A stretch of DNA of 64,000 nt, from assembly GCA_963556255.1 (NCBI GenBank), contig OY744606.1, forward strand, positions 2,863,692 to 2,927,691, given 5' to 3'. Made by a program: the position numbers and the translations under genes. This DNA comes from Allolobophora icterica (taxonomy: Eukaryota > Annelida > Clitellata > Crassiclitellata > Lumbricidae). Position 1 is the first letter of the stretch. The number at the start of each line of letters is the position of its first letter. The notes beneath the pieces are model-generated. The model was not told where the DNA came from, did not search any database, and was given only the letters and a program-made list of their open reading frames with translations. Shown here piece by piece: positions 21,912 through 33,600 of the stretch.

Positions 21912-24799
21912 TCACTGAAGCATCAGGGACTTGAGATTATCATGAAGTATCGTGTCATGAACACACTGAAACACAAACTTTATGTTTTCCGTGTCGATGG
22001 CCGTCGTAAAGTGGTGAAACAGCGGGCGTACTCTATCCCGCCGCCGCGAGTCGAACAGACTTAGTTCGAACTGCTGGACGTCGGATATGCTTCGCGGATC
22101 GCCGGGAAACTGCGGAAAGAATTCGTGGATGTCGGCGACTTGGATTTTCTCGACAAGCAGGTCCGTTTTGTTCAGAAAGAGAATGATCGAAACAACGGCA
22201 AACGCTTTGTTGTTGACGATCGTTTCGAAAATGTTACACGATTCAATAAGGCGGTTCGTCTTTCGATCTTCGAAGAGGACTTGATCGAACTCGCTCGAAG
22301 AGACGAGGAAGAGGATCGAAGTGACAGCCTCGTCGAAACAGCGGTACCACTTCTGTCGCTGCGACCTCTGACCCCCGACGTCAAGAAACACGAACGGTAT
22401 GTTTTTTATGACAAACTCCACTTCGGTAATACCTTTTGTCGCCTTTCTGGAGTGCAGGACGTCCAGCGTCATTGGAATATAATTCTAAAATAGTTGGAAA
22501 ACAATTCTAAAACAGTTGGAATACAATTCTAAAAGTTAGAATATAATTCTAAATGTTAGATATAATTCTAAAAGTTAGAATATAATTCTAAAATAGTTGT
22601 CTTCAATTTCTGGCTAGTTTGAGATAAAGAAAGGATTGTAATTAGTAACTTCTATTGTGCCAGTATCTAATGCACAAGGCATCAGCTGATAAGAAGGACT
22701 CCTCATGCAGGCACACCCGTGAAGTGTTAGCGACTTCATTTTCTTAGCCTCGGTCTACCTGGGCTGCTGTACATTTATGCCCTCTATAGCCACATTCTAG
22801 AAGAAGAGAATTCTTGAATATCTTTCTGCCCTGGCATGGATTTGAACCCCGACCTTTCAGTTGGCAGTACAGTACATCAACCACCAGATTATGAAGCACC
22901 CAACAAATTTCACAAAATATTTAATTAAAGCTCAAGAATTACCTCACAAGTCCAAATAAAATCCGAGAAATAAATAAAGCTGGATTAATAATTTGAAATA
23001 CAAACATTGCAAACAAATTCTAAAGTAATTAACCAGCTATAAAATACAGAAACAATAAATCTTGAAGGAAGGCCAGAATGCGACTTGTTCCCTACTCACC
23101 ATTTGTCCGATCCTCTCGATATTATCAAGATAGTATTTTATCGATTCACCCTAAAATAATGACAAAAAACTGAAAGATTTACTCTTCTTGTGACATTTAG
23201 TTTAATTCATCATCATTAGCATCATCATCATCATAATCACTACCTTCAATTTTTTTAGCCCAAAGGATAAAATTCAGAATGTGTGGAAAAACCAATTTAT
23301 GCCAAGCAGAGTAAATTTCTGGAATGGCAAGTCTGCAGATATCCATTTCGATGAACGTAACCCAGAAAGCGATCATGTTGAACCATTGGATTATTTTGGC
23401 AAGATGTTGAAAGAAGTTTATTATAATTTTTTATTATAAGTGTACTGTCGTAATTATTATTATTATATTCAATCAATAGGACCATATCCCAATGGCATTG
23501 AAGTGTTTTGCACAGAAATCTATCCCTAAAACTGTAATTTGTAACCTGTGCCTAATGCACAAAGCACCAACTGACTCCCAACCTAACACTATGAAACCAT
23601 GATCGAACAAAATGGTCTTCAAGAGTCTGCGGAAAAGAAGCAGAGAGGTTGAGAAGCTAGAAGCAAGTCCTGTGATGCACTGGCCCCGTCCGTGTTCAGG
23701 ACCTTGGGATTAGTTCCATACAGGTTCAAGGGCCAAATGAAAAAATTATTGCCTCCCATTTACCTCTTTTCCACAAACGAAGACCATTTTGTTCATGGTT
23801 TCATTGTGCTAGGTTGGGAGTGCCTCTGATGAGTATCTCTAAAAAGTTTCCATTTACCATTACCATTCCCCTATGTTTCTCATGAGACATGGGGGAGGGG
23901 GTAAATGCAAAGACTGAGTGCCTCTGTACATAAACAATATGGTCACCACTGACTTTGCTCCAATAGAGTGCCGCTAGCCATCAGCCTTATCCCATAAAGC
24001 AATTCACTAAATAAGTAACACGAACTTTAATTTCCCCGTTGCAGTTGTTTTGCACTATACTGTGTTGGGAGATAGGAAGCGAATTTTGGCACTTGCGGTT
24101 GTTTTGCGCTATACTGAACACTTTAAATAAAATCATTTAGATCTGTTTGTAATAATTATAAGTTCGTGATTGTTACTTAGTGAATTGCATTATGGTATGT
24201 GGCTGGTCTGTAGCATCGCTCTATTTGAGCAAAGTCTGTGGCAACCATACTGCTTATATACACAGGCACTCAGTCTTCGCATTAACCCATGGGGGATTTA
24301 CTAAACTATACCACTCGCTTCTTACCAATTGGTATTCTCTTACCAGTTGGTATTCTCTTCTTCGGTCGTAGGCTGTTCTAATTCCTTCGTCTTTCCACAG
24401 TTCGAGGATGCGCGGAACGAACTGAGTAAAGACCGGTTCCTCGAGCTTAATGTTTGGGTCGTATCGGAAGATGAAGTCGGCCAGGCCGGCGTTCTTCTCG
24501 TCGCCCCAGGGAATGTGGAGCTTGTCGCGGGCGTCGATCAGGACCCTCATCCCCATGACGATATTCCCGTAAATGGTCAGTTTGAACTGTTTCAGTTCGT
24601 CATCGGCGAAATGTCGCCCGTTGATGATCCGCATCTGCTTGAGGAATGTACTCTTGCCGCTCTCGCCCGATCCGAGCAGCAGGACCTTGACCGTCTGACG
24701 AAGCCGGCGCTTGTCCCTCGCCAGTTGACGGTCAATGGCACGACTGACGAAACTCTGCCGCTTGGCCTCGTCCGATGAACAACAAAACAAGGCCGCCAT
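21912..24799 (-). CDS. GNA13: Heterotrimeric G-protein alpha subunit, Galpha12/13 class
   Basis: A membrane-bound GTPase coupling receptors to RhoGEFs. Three exons: 24344-24799, 23100-23150 (51 bases, 17 codons) and 21912-22484; all junctions are phase 0, total 359 residues. GTPase boxes: GSGESGKST (43-51, P-loop), RKATKG (182-187, switch I with the RxxT Arg and Thr), DVGGQ (204-208, catalytic Gln), NKTD (274-277), TTAIDT (329-334). The ending [12 protein letters not shown] and the AYDRRRE and [12 protein letters not shown] segments place it in the 12/13 class. The CC near the start (MAALFCC) is a likely palmitoylation site. An in-frame ATG seven codons upstream (24818-24820) is the alternative start. 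Intron 1 contains an A-family SINE. The symbol denotes the class; an invertebrate usually has one 12/13 gene, so 12 versus 13 cannot be chosen. Splice-site oddities are listed separately. Confidence 0.96.
22485..22605 (-). repeat. Tandem repeat of the exon-3 splice acceptor in the Galpha gene
   Basis: On the minus strand the real acceptor reads TTTTAG followed by AATTATATTCCA, the first codons of exon 3. The next ~120 bases of intron repeat TTTTAGAATT(A/G)TATTC about five more times with small changes, each ending in an acceptor-like TTTAG. The exon start is therefore the last unit of the tandem array. Confidence 0.85.
22690..22902 (-). mobile_element. SINE family A copy, diverged
   Basis: Reverse-oriented relative of 8542-8802: the body shows CTTCATTTTCTTAGCCT, and the head B box appears as GGATTTGAACCCC, the reverse of GGTTCAAATCC. 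Lies in intron 2 of the Galpha gene. Confidence 0.7.
23560..23875. mobile_element. LINE 3'-end fragments in Galpha intron 1
   Basis: 23560-23660 (minus) resembles the extreme C-terminal coding end and tail of the LINE family also seen at 33760-33900 and 59260-59400, with phrases such as ATGAAACCATGATCGAACA and GTCTTCAAG. A plus-oriented copy of the same end occupies about 23760-23830. Both are short dead fragments. Confidence 0.55.
24326..24362 (-). repeat. Duplicated splice donor at the end of Galpha exon 1
   Basis: An 18-base tandem duplication makes two donors in a row on the minus strand: CAACTG|GTAAGAG at 24344 and CAATTG|GTAAGAAG at 24326. The family normally ends this exon at the first site, giving ...EYQL then GESIKY. 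Use of the second would insert six residues (VREYQL) in frame. Confidence 0.9.
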
Positions 24800-24860
24800 T
24801 GTACTCAAGCCAAGCGACATCTAACGACTGTCATTCTCTACCCAAACACTCGGCCCCAGT

Positions 24861-24861
<1 letters not shown>

Positions 24862-24948
<87 letters not shown>
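24862..24948. repeat. (CT)n microsatellite upstream of the Galpha start codon
   Basis: An uninterrupted run of about 43 CT dinucleotides, (GA)n on the gene's sense strand, about 60 bases upstream of the ATG. It lies in the 5' untranslated region or core promoter. Confidence 0.99.
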
Positions 24949-24951
<3 letters not shown>

Positions 24952-26026
24952 CACTGCTATTTCCAAAATATATCCCGACTCCTCCTCTTCCCTTACCTCC
25001 CTCACCGCTTCAATTCTAACCATCCACGTGCACCTTATTGCCGTCTGAGTGACCCCTTTGGATCTTAACTCTACATGTAAAATGTCTATCTGCCTATCGA
25101 TTATGTTTTGACTGAGCGTCTGTGAATAAGCTGCCTCCCGCGACGAAGCTGATTGTGTGGAACAACGACCTCTTATGGAATGCAAGGAATACAATCAAAT
25201 TCCTGAGGAACAGTGAGAGGATAGAATACGATTTTTTAAAGATAATACTAATTGCGAAGAAGGCATCTGTAAATATTGTAGCGCCGCTCTATCGTTTAGC
25301 GCAGCACTTTTCTCTCAAATATCAGCTTGACTAGATAGGCTAGGTTTCTGTCAGATAATTTTCATTTTATAACACAATCGATAGCAGATCCGACCTGGGA
25401 TTAAGATTACTAAAATCTTAATCCCAGATCCGACCTATCAGTTTTTCTTTAAAGTGAATTTATTTCAGAATGTCGAAAGAGTAATAGACCCATTGGGATG
25501 ATGAATCAGAAATTTGCGCAGTGATTTGTCGCATGTCAAAATGAGTTTAAAATAATTGTTCAATAAAACCTTACAGATTACAATTCTATTTGTCGATATT
25601 AATTAACGTTTATATAAAGAAATTGAACTCGGGCTAATTATTAACGTAGGCCTACAGCTGGAATTATAAATTCAGCAGTCACTGAATGACGCACTTATTG
25701 CAGACGTTCTCTATTGCTAACATGTAGTCCATGGTTTCCTCGTGTAAAATTGTAAACATTACGTTGAGTTAGAAAAGGCATGATTTTTAATCTTTTTCCA
25801 AAAGATTTAAGCAGCGGTAACTGATAATTAACGTACATAATGTTCTTCACGTCTGAGAATAAGCACAAAGTTTCATTACCATCTGTGTATGGCTATTATT
25901 GATCATACTCCTGTCTCGTCTGCAAATCTCACCGCTCCTCGTAATCGTAATCGCTGCTTGCACTCTCCTCTGCTACTTTCCACTCATGACTGAAAACCGA
26001 ACTCTTCAAGCTATCTTATCCTGACT
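24949..26026. other. Intergenic region, upstream of Galpha
   Basis: No gene recognised. Around 25035-25160 is a copy of a dispersed repeat with ATCGATTATGTTTTGACTG and GTCTGTGAATAAGCTG; related copies lie near 36380, 47400 and 62740. 25395-25427 forms a perfect hairpin (see findings). Confidence 0.5.
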
Positions 26027-26470
26027 AGTGTTGTTTTAGTTTTGCATCGAGTTTTAGTTTCAGTTATTATCAGTTTAACGTGCCAGGTGTTTTAGTTATT
26101 ATTAGTTTTCGTTTTTGCATTAAGTTTTAGTTTTAGTTAATAAAAACTGAAACCTCCTACTTTAAGTTTTCGTTTTCTTTCTAGTTTTAGTTTTAGTTAC
26201 TTGATCGCTGATACTTAGCCATCGTGAATGTACATAAATTTATTACAAAAAGCAATCATTAGGTTTACAGAATGGCAAAATGCCAGGTACATAACTACAT
26301 ATACATGTTTAGCCATTTAATGACTACTGTGTGAGCCTGTGAGGCCTTTTGAGAAGACAAAGGGTGATTATGCATTCAATTAGCATCAATTAGAAACACT
26401 GCAGCATTTGGGAATGGGAAGTTAGCAGTTGGGATGACTCGCGCTGGCCGCGGTTTATCTCTTAAACTTT

Positions 26471-26507
<37 letters not shown>

Positions 26508-27379
26508 AAAGCTTTATTGCAACCGAAGACAAGGTAACGTACATGATAATTGGTTACATAACAGTTGTCAACAGATCGCAAAAGGAGCGCCCAAAGGGAC
26601 CGTGGTCCCGCTAAAAGGGTCTCCTATACAGTTGGAGTAACAACTTAAAATATAACTGACTCGTTCGCACCATCCCTAGGCCGTTCGATGTGATTAGACC
26701 GTTTAAAGTTTGAGTGACCATGCATTGGGATGGGGCTATAAGAAAAATAAACGGGTAGGGTAAACAATCTTAACTAATCTTAACTAATTATTAACTAGAT
26801 CCCTAACTCTCTCGGAGTCATAGCGGCAGACCAAGTGGGGGCCCTCCCGCTGCGCGTGCACCCAGCCGCAGAAGGGGAAAGGGAGGTCATGAAAAGCGAT
26901 TCTTTTATTTTTTACATCGAGTGAGGGTTAGCTTTCGAGCAGAAATTCCCTGAGCTTCCTTCTAAATAAGTAGTAGGGTGTGGATATTCGGATTTCTTGG
27001 GGAATAGTATTCCACGTACTAGGTCCAGATGATTTGATACCAAATTCTCGAAGATTGGCATCACTGGACTGGTTATCTGTCAGGAATGTCAGCCTGTCGC
27101 CTGAGTGGCCCGAGCAGCCGGAATAATTACTTCGGGAGGTGGGCACTGGTGGGCTAGTGTTCTATGAACCATGAAAGCCAACGATCCCGGTGGGCCTACA
27201 GCTAGGTTTTCGTTTTGACTGTTTTAGTTTTAGTTATCGTTTTCGCGGGTTCCGCTAATTTTAGTTTTTATTTTGTTATCATTATTGTGTAAGTTTTCAT
27301 TTTAGTTATAGTTTTAGTTAGCTAAAACCTTAAGTTTCCGTTAACGAAGGTTTTCGTTACCGTTAACGAAAACAACACT
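26027..27379. mobile_element. Terminal-inverted-repeat element interrupted by a LINE fragment
   Basis: The outer ends are AGTGTTGTTTT (26027-26037) and its exact reverse complement AAAACAACACT (27369-27379). Both shoulders (26027-26220 and 27205-27379) consist of the same GTTTTAGTTTTAGTTATCG-like words. The central part is unrelated and contains a LINE 3' end. The model is a non-autonomous DNA transposon later split by a retrotransposon. No clear target duplication was seen. Confidence 0.6.
26470..27150 (-). mobile_element. 5'-truncated LINE fragment
   Basis: The minus-strand open frame 26928-27146 encodes a typical reverse-transcriptase C-terminus (FGIKSSG...STWNTIPQEIR...LFRRKLREFLLES). 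It is followed by about 400 bases of 3' untranslated sequence and a (TTGA)n/(ATCA)n tail at 26471-26512. Only the last ~70 residues survive. Confidence 0.8.
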
Positions 27380-27695
27380 TACGGTTAAACGATAGGGTAT
27401 GTTGGTGGAATAATTTTGGATGCTAAAATGATAGATTACCAAAAATGACTATATTAACTCGAAGATATGAGTACAAATGTACAACTACTAGTTTATTGAT
27501 GAATGTCTTAATTGCTTTACAAGGAGAACCTTGATTATTCAATTTACTGGTAAAATAATTGCTTTAGAATATTTAATTAATGGTAACGGCTATGCAATTA
27601 CATTTTCAGATATTTAATATTTAAATCTTCAGTGGACGAGCAGATCTGAGGTGTCTTATGCATTGGATGGAACGCCACCTAAATCAGTTTTACTA
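27380..27695. other. FRA10AC1 upstream region
   Basis: About 300 bases between the transposon and the first FRA10AC1 codon. This is the presumed promoter and 5' leader; no specific element could be identified. Confidence 0.4.
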
Positions 27696-30600
27696 ATGGA
27701 AGACAATTCTCAGGTAGGCACCTTCGTAACGCACAACAAAACGCTGCCAATGGAACAGATTTATATTTGTTTCCCATTTAAGACTTTTCTAGGACCAGCT
27801 AGCAAAATGTTAATGAGTTATTCTTCGTAATATTTGAATTGTTGAGTGACACTGTTATAAAGTTTTTATTACAATTAAAATATAAAATTAGTATTTACAG
27901 GGTGTGTGTAACTTAAGTATTTTATAGCGTCATAGTATCCATCAGTAAGAGAGCTGCTTGCTAGTCTAAGTGATGTTATTGTTTGTTAATGTGAAAATTT
28001 AATTAAGCTAAATATGGAAATTGTGAATGTGGAAATTTAATTAACCTAAATATGGACATTTAGTATGTGGAAATGTGGATATTTTAACTGAGTTAAACTG
28101 GAAATTTAATTAAGTTAACATGAATTGAAATGTCGAAATGTTCTCTAGATCTGCAATGCCGGTGACTATGGCTCTGAGTTTGAATACGACAGTGATGTCG
28201 ACAAGAAAAGGTAGAATTGCCAGTTCCTTGACAGAATCAGATGTTTGCCCAGCAGCGTGCCTTTGTTCTGTCCAATGTTTAAAACCGTCATGCTTGATTG
28301 TTGATCAGTGTTACTAGGTCAACAGAGCTGATGAGGAGTTTCCCAACTCTGGCTCTATATAAATGTTCATTGACAGTACTCTGCATTACATTAGTTGCTG
28401 TTGCCAACATCAGAACAACTAACTTGCAATGGAGGTGGAGTTTTCCCACTGTTATTTCCTATCCACGAAGGTCTGAGTTTGCAACTACTTTGTTGAATGT
28501 TTTGCAAAATGAACTCAATAATCTCACTCGACCTTCTTCACTCTGCAAGCTCCCATACATTAGTTACCGGGTATGTGTCAACTTATGACTAACTCTTTAA
28601 TGGATTCTTTAACGGTTCATAACTACATTTCTGTTAATATCATTTGCTATGTTTTTGATATCATTTTGTGTATATGTTGTTTGATTTCTGTCTTTAACTT
28701 GAATTAACTTGAACTTGAAACTCTGTGCTCAGCCACCATAACCTCCCCTTGAGTTTCTTTTTCATTGACCCACGGCATTGAGTTTCCTAACCTAACATTC
28801 ATTCATTCATACATACATGCATAGTAATACATTTATAAACATTTAAATAGAAATAAATTTATATGCTATTTATTTGTAAGAAGAAGAAGACGAAGAAGAA
28901 GAGCAGTCCCTTAAACTAGCCCCAGGGCAGCCATGGGTAGGAAGTGTTGGCAACTTATTTTCTTAGCCACAGCATATAAGGGCAGATGGCCAGTCCTCTC
29001 CCTCTGTTTGTCATCATCCCACTGACAGTGTATGGTCATTATAGCTGAGTTGGCTATGGGACATAAGTGGAGCAGAAATCTTGACAGATTTCCACCCTGT
29101 CAGGGATTTGAACCCCGACCTCTCTGTTGACACTAGACTATCATGCATGTGAATGTGTGTATTATTTATTTGTAAGAAGTATTGGTTCTAATCGCGTTGT
29201 GCTCTTAGGAAAAAACGAGAGGATTTGGCAAAGCCTGTCGCTCGGAAACAAACAAAGCTGCCCGAGAAGGGCGAAGTGACCGAAGAGTACAGCAGGTGAG
29301 TTAAGCCAACTGACCACAACAGTCTTAAGTGACCACTTCGGGTCAGTTGGTCACAAACTCCGAAATTAATTGCTGCTTGGAGATGACCTGGTGTCAGGTG
29401 AACCAAGCTGTGGTGATTATTTATGGTGATTAATCCAGCATTATGTTACATTTAATGTTACAGTTAACATTATATCTAGCATTACATTTAATGTTACATT
29501 TGCCATACACACTACATATAGCATTAAGTCTTAAGTGTTACAATTGACGTTACATCTAATATTACATTTAACATTACATTTGCCATACACACTACATCTA
29601 ACATCATGTCTGACATTAACATTCATGTTAACACCGCCAGTTAAAGATACTTAAGAACCAGTGAATGACCCTTAAGAACCAGTCAAAGACACTTAAGAAC
29701 CAGTCAGAGATGCTTAAGAACCAGTCAAAGATGCTTATGAACCAGTCAAAGACACTTAAGAACCGGTCAAAGATGCTTAAGAACCAGTTAAAGATGCTTA
29801 AGAACCAGTCAAACACGCTTAAGAACCAGTCAAACACGCTTAACAAACCAGTCAAAGATGCTTAAGAACCAGTCAAAGATGCTGGTACGACTTGGACGTG
29901 GCTTTGATATCGGTAAAACTAAACAAGATGAGAGTTAAGCGAATAAGAATGGTTGTTGTTTCTGACGACTTCTCTTTCTCTGTTTCTGCAGGGAAGTCAA
30001 CAGACACGAGAGATTCCATCTTCTCTCACTTGATGCTGTATCCTTTACTCCAGCCATTGAATTGCTCTAGCAGCACTCGAGAAGTTATGTCGATTGCTTT
30101 TTGGATGTTTTGTCTAGAACTGTTAAGAAGTTTCTCCTCTGTGACATGGTTTTGAAGACAGTTATAATAATTTTGCATTTAATAATTTTTACATCACAGC
30201 AGTTATATGAAGAAAATCTATTGCTTTTATTATTTAAATGGATATAATTATTTTTTCCTATTTAAATGTAGGTAAGCATTAACACACAGGAAAGTTAAGT
30301 TGTCTGAGAGAGTACTCATGTCAATGAGTTACTATTATTAGTTATTATTATTAGTTACTATTATTCTTTGCTATTATTAGGTCATATTATTAGTTGCTAT
30401 TATTAGTTACTATTATTAGTTGCTATTATTAGTTACTATTATTAGTTGCTATTATTAGTTACTATTATTAGTTGCTATTATTAGTCACTAATTACTGAAT
30501 TATTGGTATTATTATTTCAAACTGTAATCTTATTGTTTCCTTATGAAGTAAATCAGTATGCAAGGCACAAGAAGTTCATCAATGACTATCTCTTCTACTA

Positions 30601-33600
30601 CGGAGGATCTAGAAAGGAATTTGTACGCGATTCGTAAGTTGAAATTCCTCATTTTTGAATTTACAATTTTAAATTACGAATGGATTCAACAGAAGACATT
30701 GCAGAATTATTTTCTATCAGGTGTTAAAGCTGGCTAAAGAGTAAAGTAATAAGTTTTAGAATGATAAGTTAGTAAGTACATGTATATTCTTTATTAACCA
30801 ATTGCTGATCGCACTTTGGTGTAAATAAACACAGTTTAATACAAGCTTTAAAATAATCAATTTTGTAATAAGTAAGTTTTACTACAGGAATGTTTTGATG
30901 GTGGTTTCAAAGGAATGATTCATGACAAAAGAAATGTCTGGGGTCTGAAGATAAGTGTATAGTTCCTGCTTCTACGAGTGCCTTTTCATGCCTGCCATCT
31001 CTTCATGAGGACAATCACTCCCTTCACAAGAGCAGACACCCTCTCATGATACTAATTATCCAATCTAATGACTTCTGTAATGCTGTTATTATAATGCCCA
31101 AAACTTCAGTGGATGGTCACTTATAGCGAAATTGCAATCAAAAATCATAATCTGTTCGAGAAGCCAGGTTGAATTGTGTTTGTAATCTGATGTTTATAAA
31201 GCGTCACTTCAAGAAAAAACTCCTCAGTGGCGCTCCTGACCCCAACCAGTGAAATAACTGTCGAATAATTAGCTTGTGTTATAATCCATTGTAATCAATT
31301 GATTGTATAATCAATCCGTCATACTATCAATCCGTTGTAATTGTATTTTAATTATGTATGTAATCGTTCTATAGTATGCTGTGCTCGTGCGTTTGTCAGA
31401 TGGAAGTAAAGGCTACTTACTTACTTAGTTACTTTTATAGGTCTCGGGATAAGACCGATTATGACGTCCTACGCGAGAATCACAAGTTCCTTTGGAGCGA
31501 TGAAGATGATGTCGAGCAATCCTGGTATGTTTCTGATCACCAGGTTATTTCTCGTCTAACATATTTTTGGATTTGTTTGCACTATTTCGTGATATCCTAA
31601 GGGTTAGCATCTTGGAATGTCAGCTAAGAGAGCTATGGGTTCAAATCCTTGCCAGTTGTTTTGAGATTTCTGCTTGGCTAACCCCTCTTAACAAATTCGG
31701 CTATGAAATGAATACCGGTACATCTAATCCGATCTTATCTACGACTTCTATAACAACTTCTCTAATGACTTCTCTAATGTAGTGTTATTATGATGTGGCC
31801 ATGGAGATATGCAGGTGCCTCGACCCCATCGTGCCTTCTCGTGTGTTGGACCATCCTCCTGGAACGGTCTGCCCTGCACTTTGACTCTGTGCAGCATATG
31901 CTGTTTTAAAACGAATGCACTTGTTTAGATAGTCACTTATTCATTTCTTCTATGGCATCAAGGGTTCGAAAGCTGTTGTGTCTTTTACTTTTTTTGAGAA
32001 AACAGAAGATAACTTGGGAAATGTGTTTTAGGGAGAAACGCCTCGCAAAGAGATACCACGACAAACTGTTCAAGGAATACTGCATCGGGGATTTAAGTCG
32101 ATACAAGGAAAATAAGGTTTGTAATTTATGTATTCATTTTCCTGTTTATTATTAATTGGATTTGAATGTTCTGTTATGGCTTTTGATCTCTTGGTCATGG
32201 TTTTGTTTCTTTGCCAAAGCCAGCTCTATTAGCGTGGCCAAGGTGCTATATAAATTTGAAATTGCAATCACAGCATATCAGTTTCATTTTGATATGCAAT
32301 GAATTCTGTGATATGCTTGAAAACAATGCATGAATTTTACAGCCTAATGATAATTAATTTGCCCAATTAATTGAATTATTATCAATCATTGTTATTATTA
32401 TTAGGATTTATTATTATTATTATTATTATATAATTAGTATATTTCAATATTATGTTATTATTACGATATAATAATTATTATTATTTTAATTATTATTTAT
32501 TATTTTAGTAATTTATTATTTTAATAGCTAAATGAATTGGCCCAGTTATTAATTAGCTTGATTAATTATTTTCCAATGAAGAATTGATATGATTCCATGG
32601 TGTAGAAAGTAAGCTGTGTTTATAGTGACAAATTTTGTTGTCCTCGTAGATTGCTCTGAGATGGAGAATCGAATCTGAAGTTGTCAGCGGAAAAGGTAAT
32701 CGTAAAACTCAATATTTATAATGGTGCAGTGTGAGAATTGTAATAAAAATACTGAGGGGGTTAGACCATGTTGAAAATTTTCCAATGTACATATTTTCTT
32801 CCAGAACTCCAATGATTGGATTCGCTTTTTCTTCAATGTATTTGGCAAAGAGGTTATCATCCATCTCATGATAGGCTATCTGAGCCTTCTGTAAACCCAA
32901 TGCAACATGAATGAATAACTAAATGCCCTCCCAATATTTTGGACAAGTTTACGCCACTGGTCAACCCAGAGGTCTATGGTTCAAATCCCAGGAAGAGACG
33001 TTTAGAAATTTCTGCGCATCTGGCAAATTTAGTAAAGAGTAATTTACATGGTCGACAGGGGGAGGACTGGACTCCAGTGCCCTAATATGCCGAGGCTAAG
33101 AAAATGAAGTCGCTAACACTTGATAGTAATGACGGCCTCTTGGGTTTTGTTAGGGAACATTTCATAGGCCGAGGCTAAGAAAGTGCAGTTGCTAATGCTT
33201 TATGGTTGCATTTTAGAGTGGACATAACGTTCCTTTTGTTCTTCGTCATCAGGTCAGTTTGTCTGCGGTGAGAAGAGATGCGAGTCGGTCGAACAGCTGC
33301 GAAGTTGGGAAGTCAACTTTGCTTACGTCGAACAGAACCAGAAGAAGAACGCTCTAGTCAAGATCAGTCAGTGTCTCTGTCTTTCTGTCTCTGTCTGTCT
33401 GTCTATCTGGTTCTGGCTGTCCCTGTCTGTTTGTCTGTCTGTCTCTTGAAAAATATTTTTAAAATATTTTGTGGTCCATCAGTCTATCTGGCTCTGTCTA
33501 CCTGTTTCTGTATGTTTCTATGTCTGTCTGTCCATCTGTCTCTCTTTCTCTTTGTGTGTCTGGCTGTCTGGCTCTTTCTTTCTGCCTCTCTGTGTGTCTG

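Noticed and set aside
24775..25194. Frames reading SLSLSL and RERERE
   Set aside because: Translations of the (CT)n microsatellite.
29628..29865. Frames reading FDWFLS (minus) and KNQSK (plus)
   Set aside because: Both come from the 21-bp intronic minisatellite in FRA10AC1.
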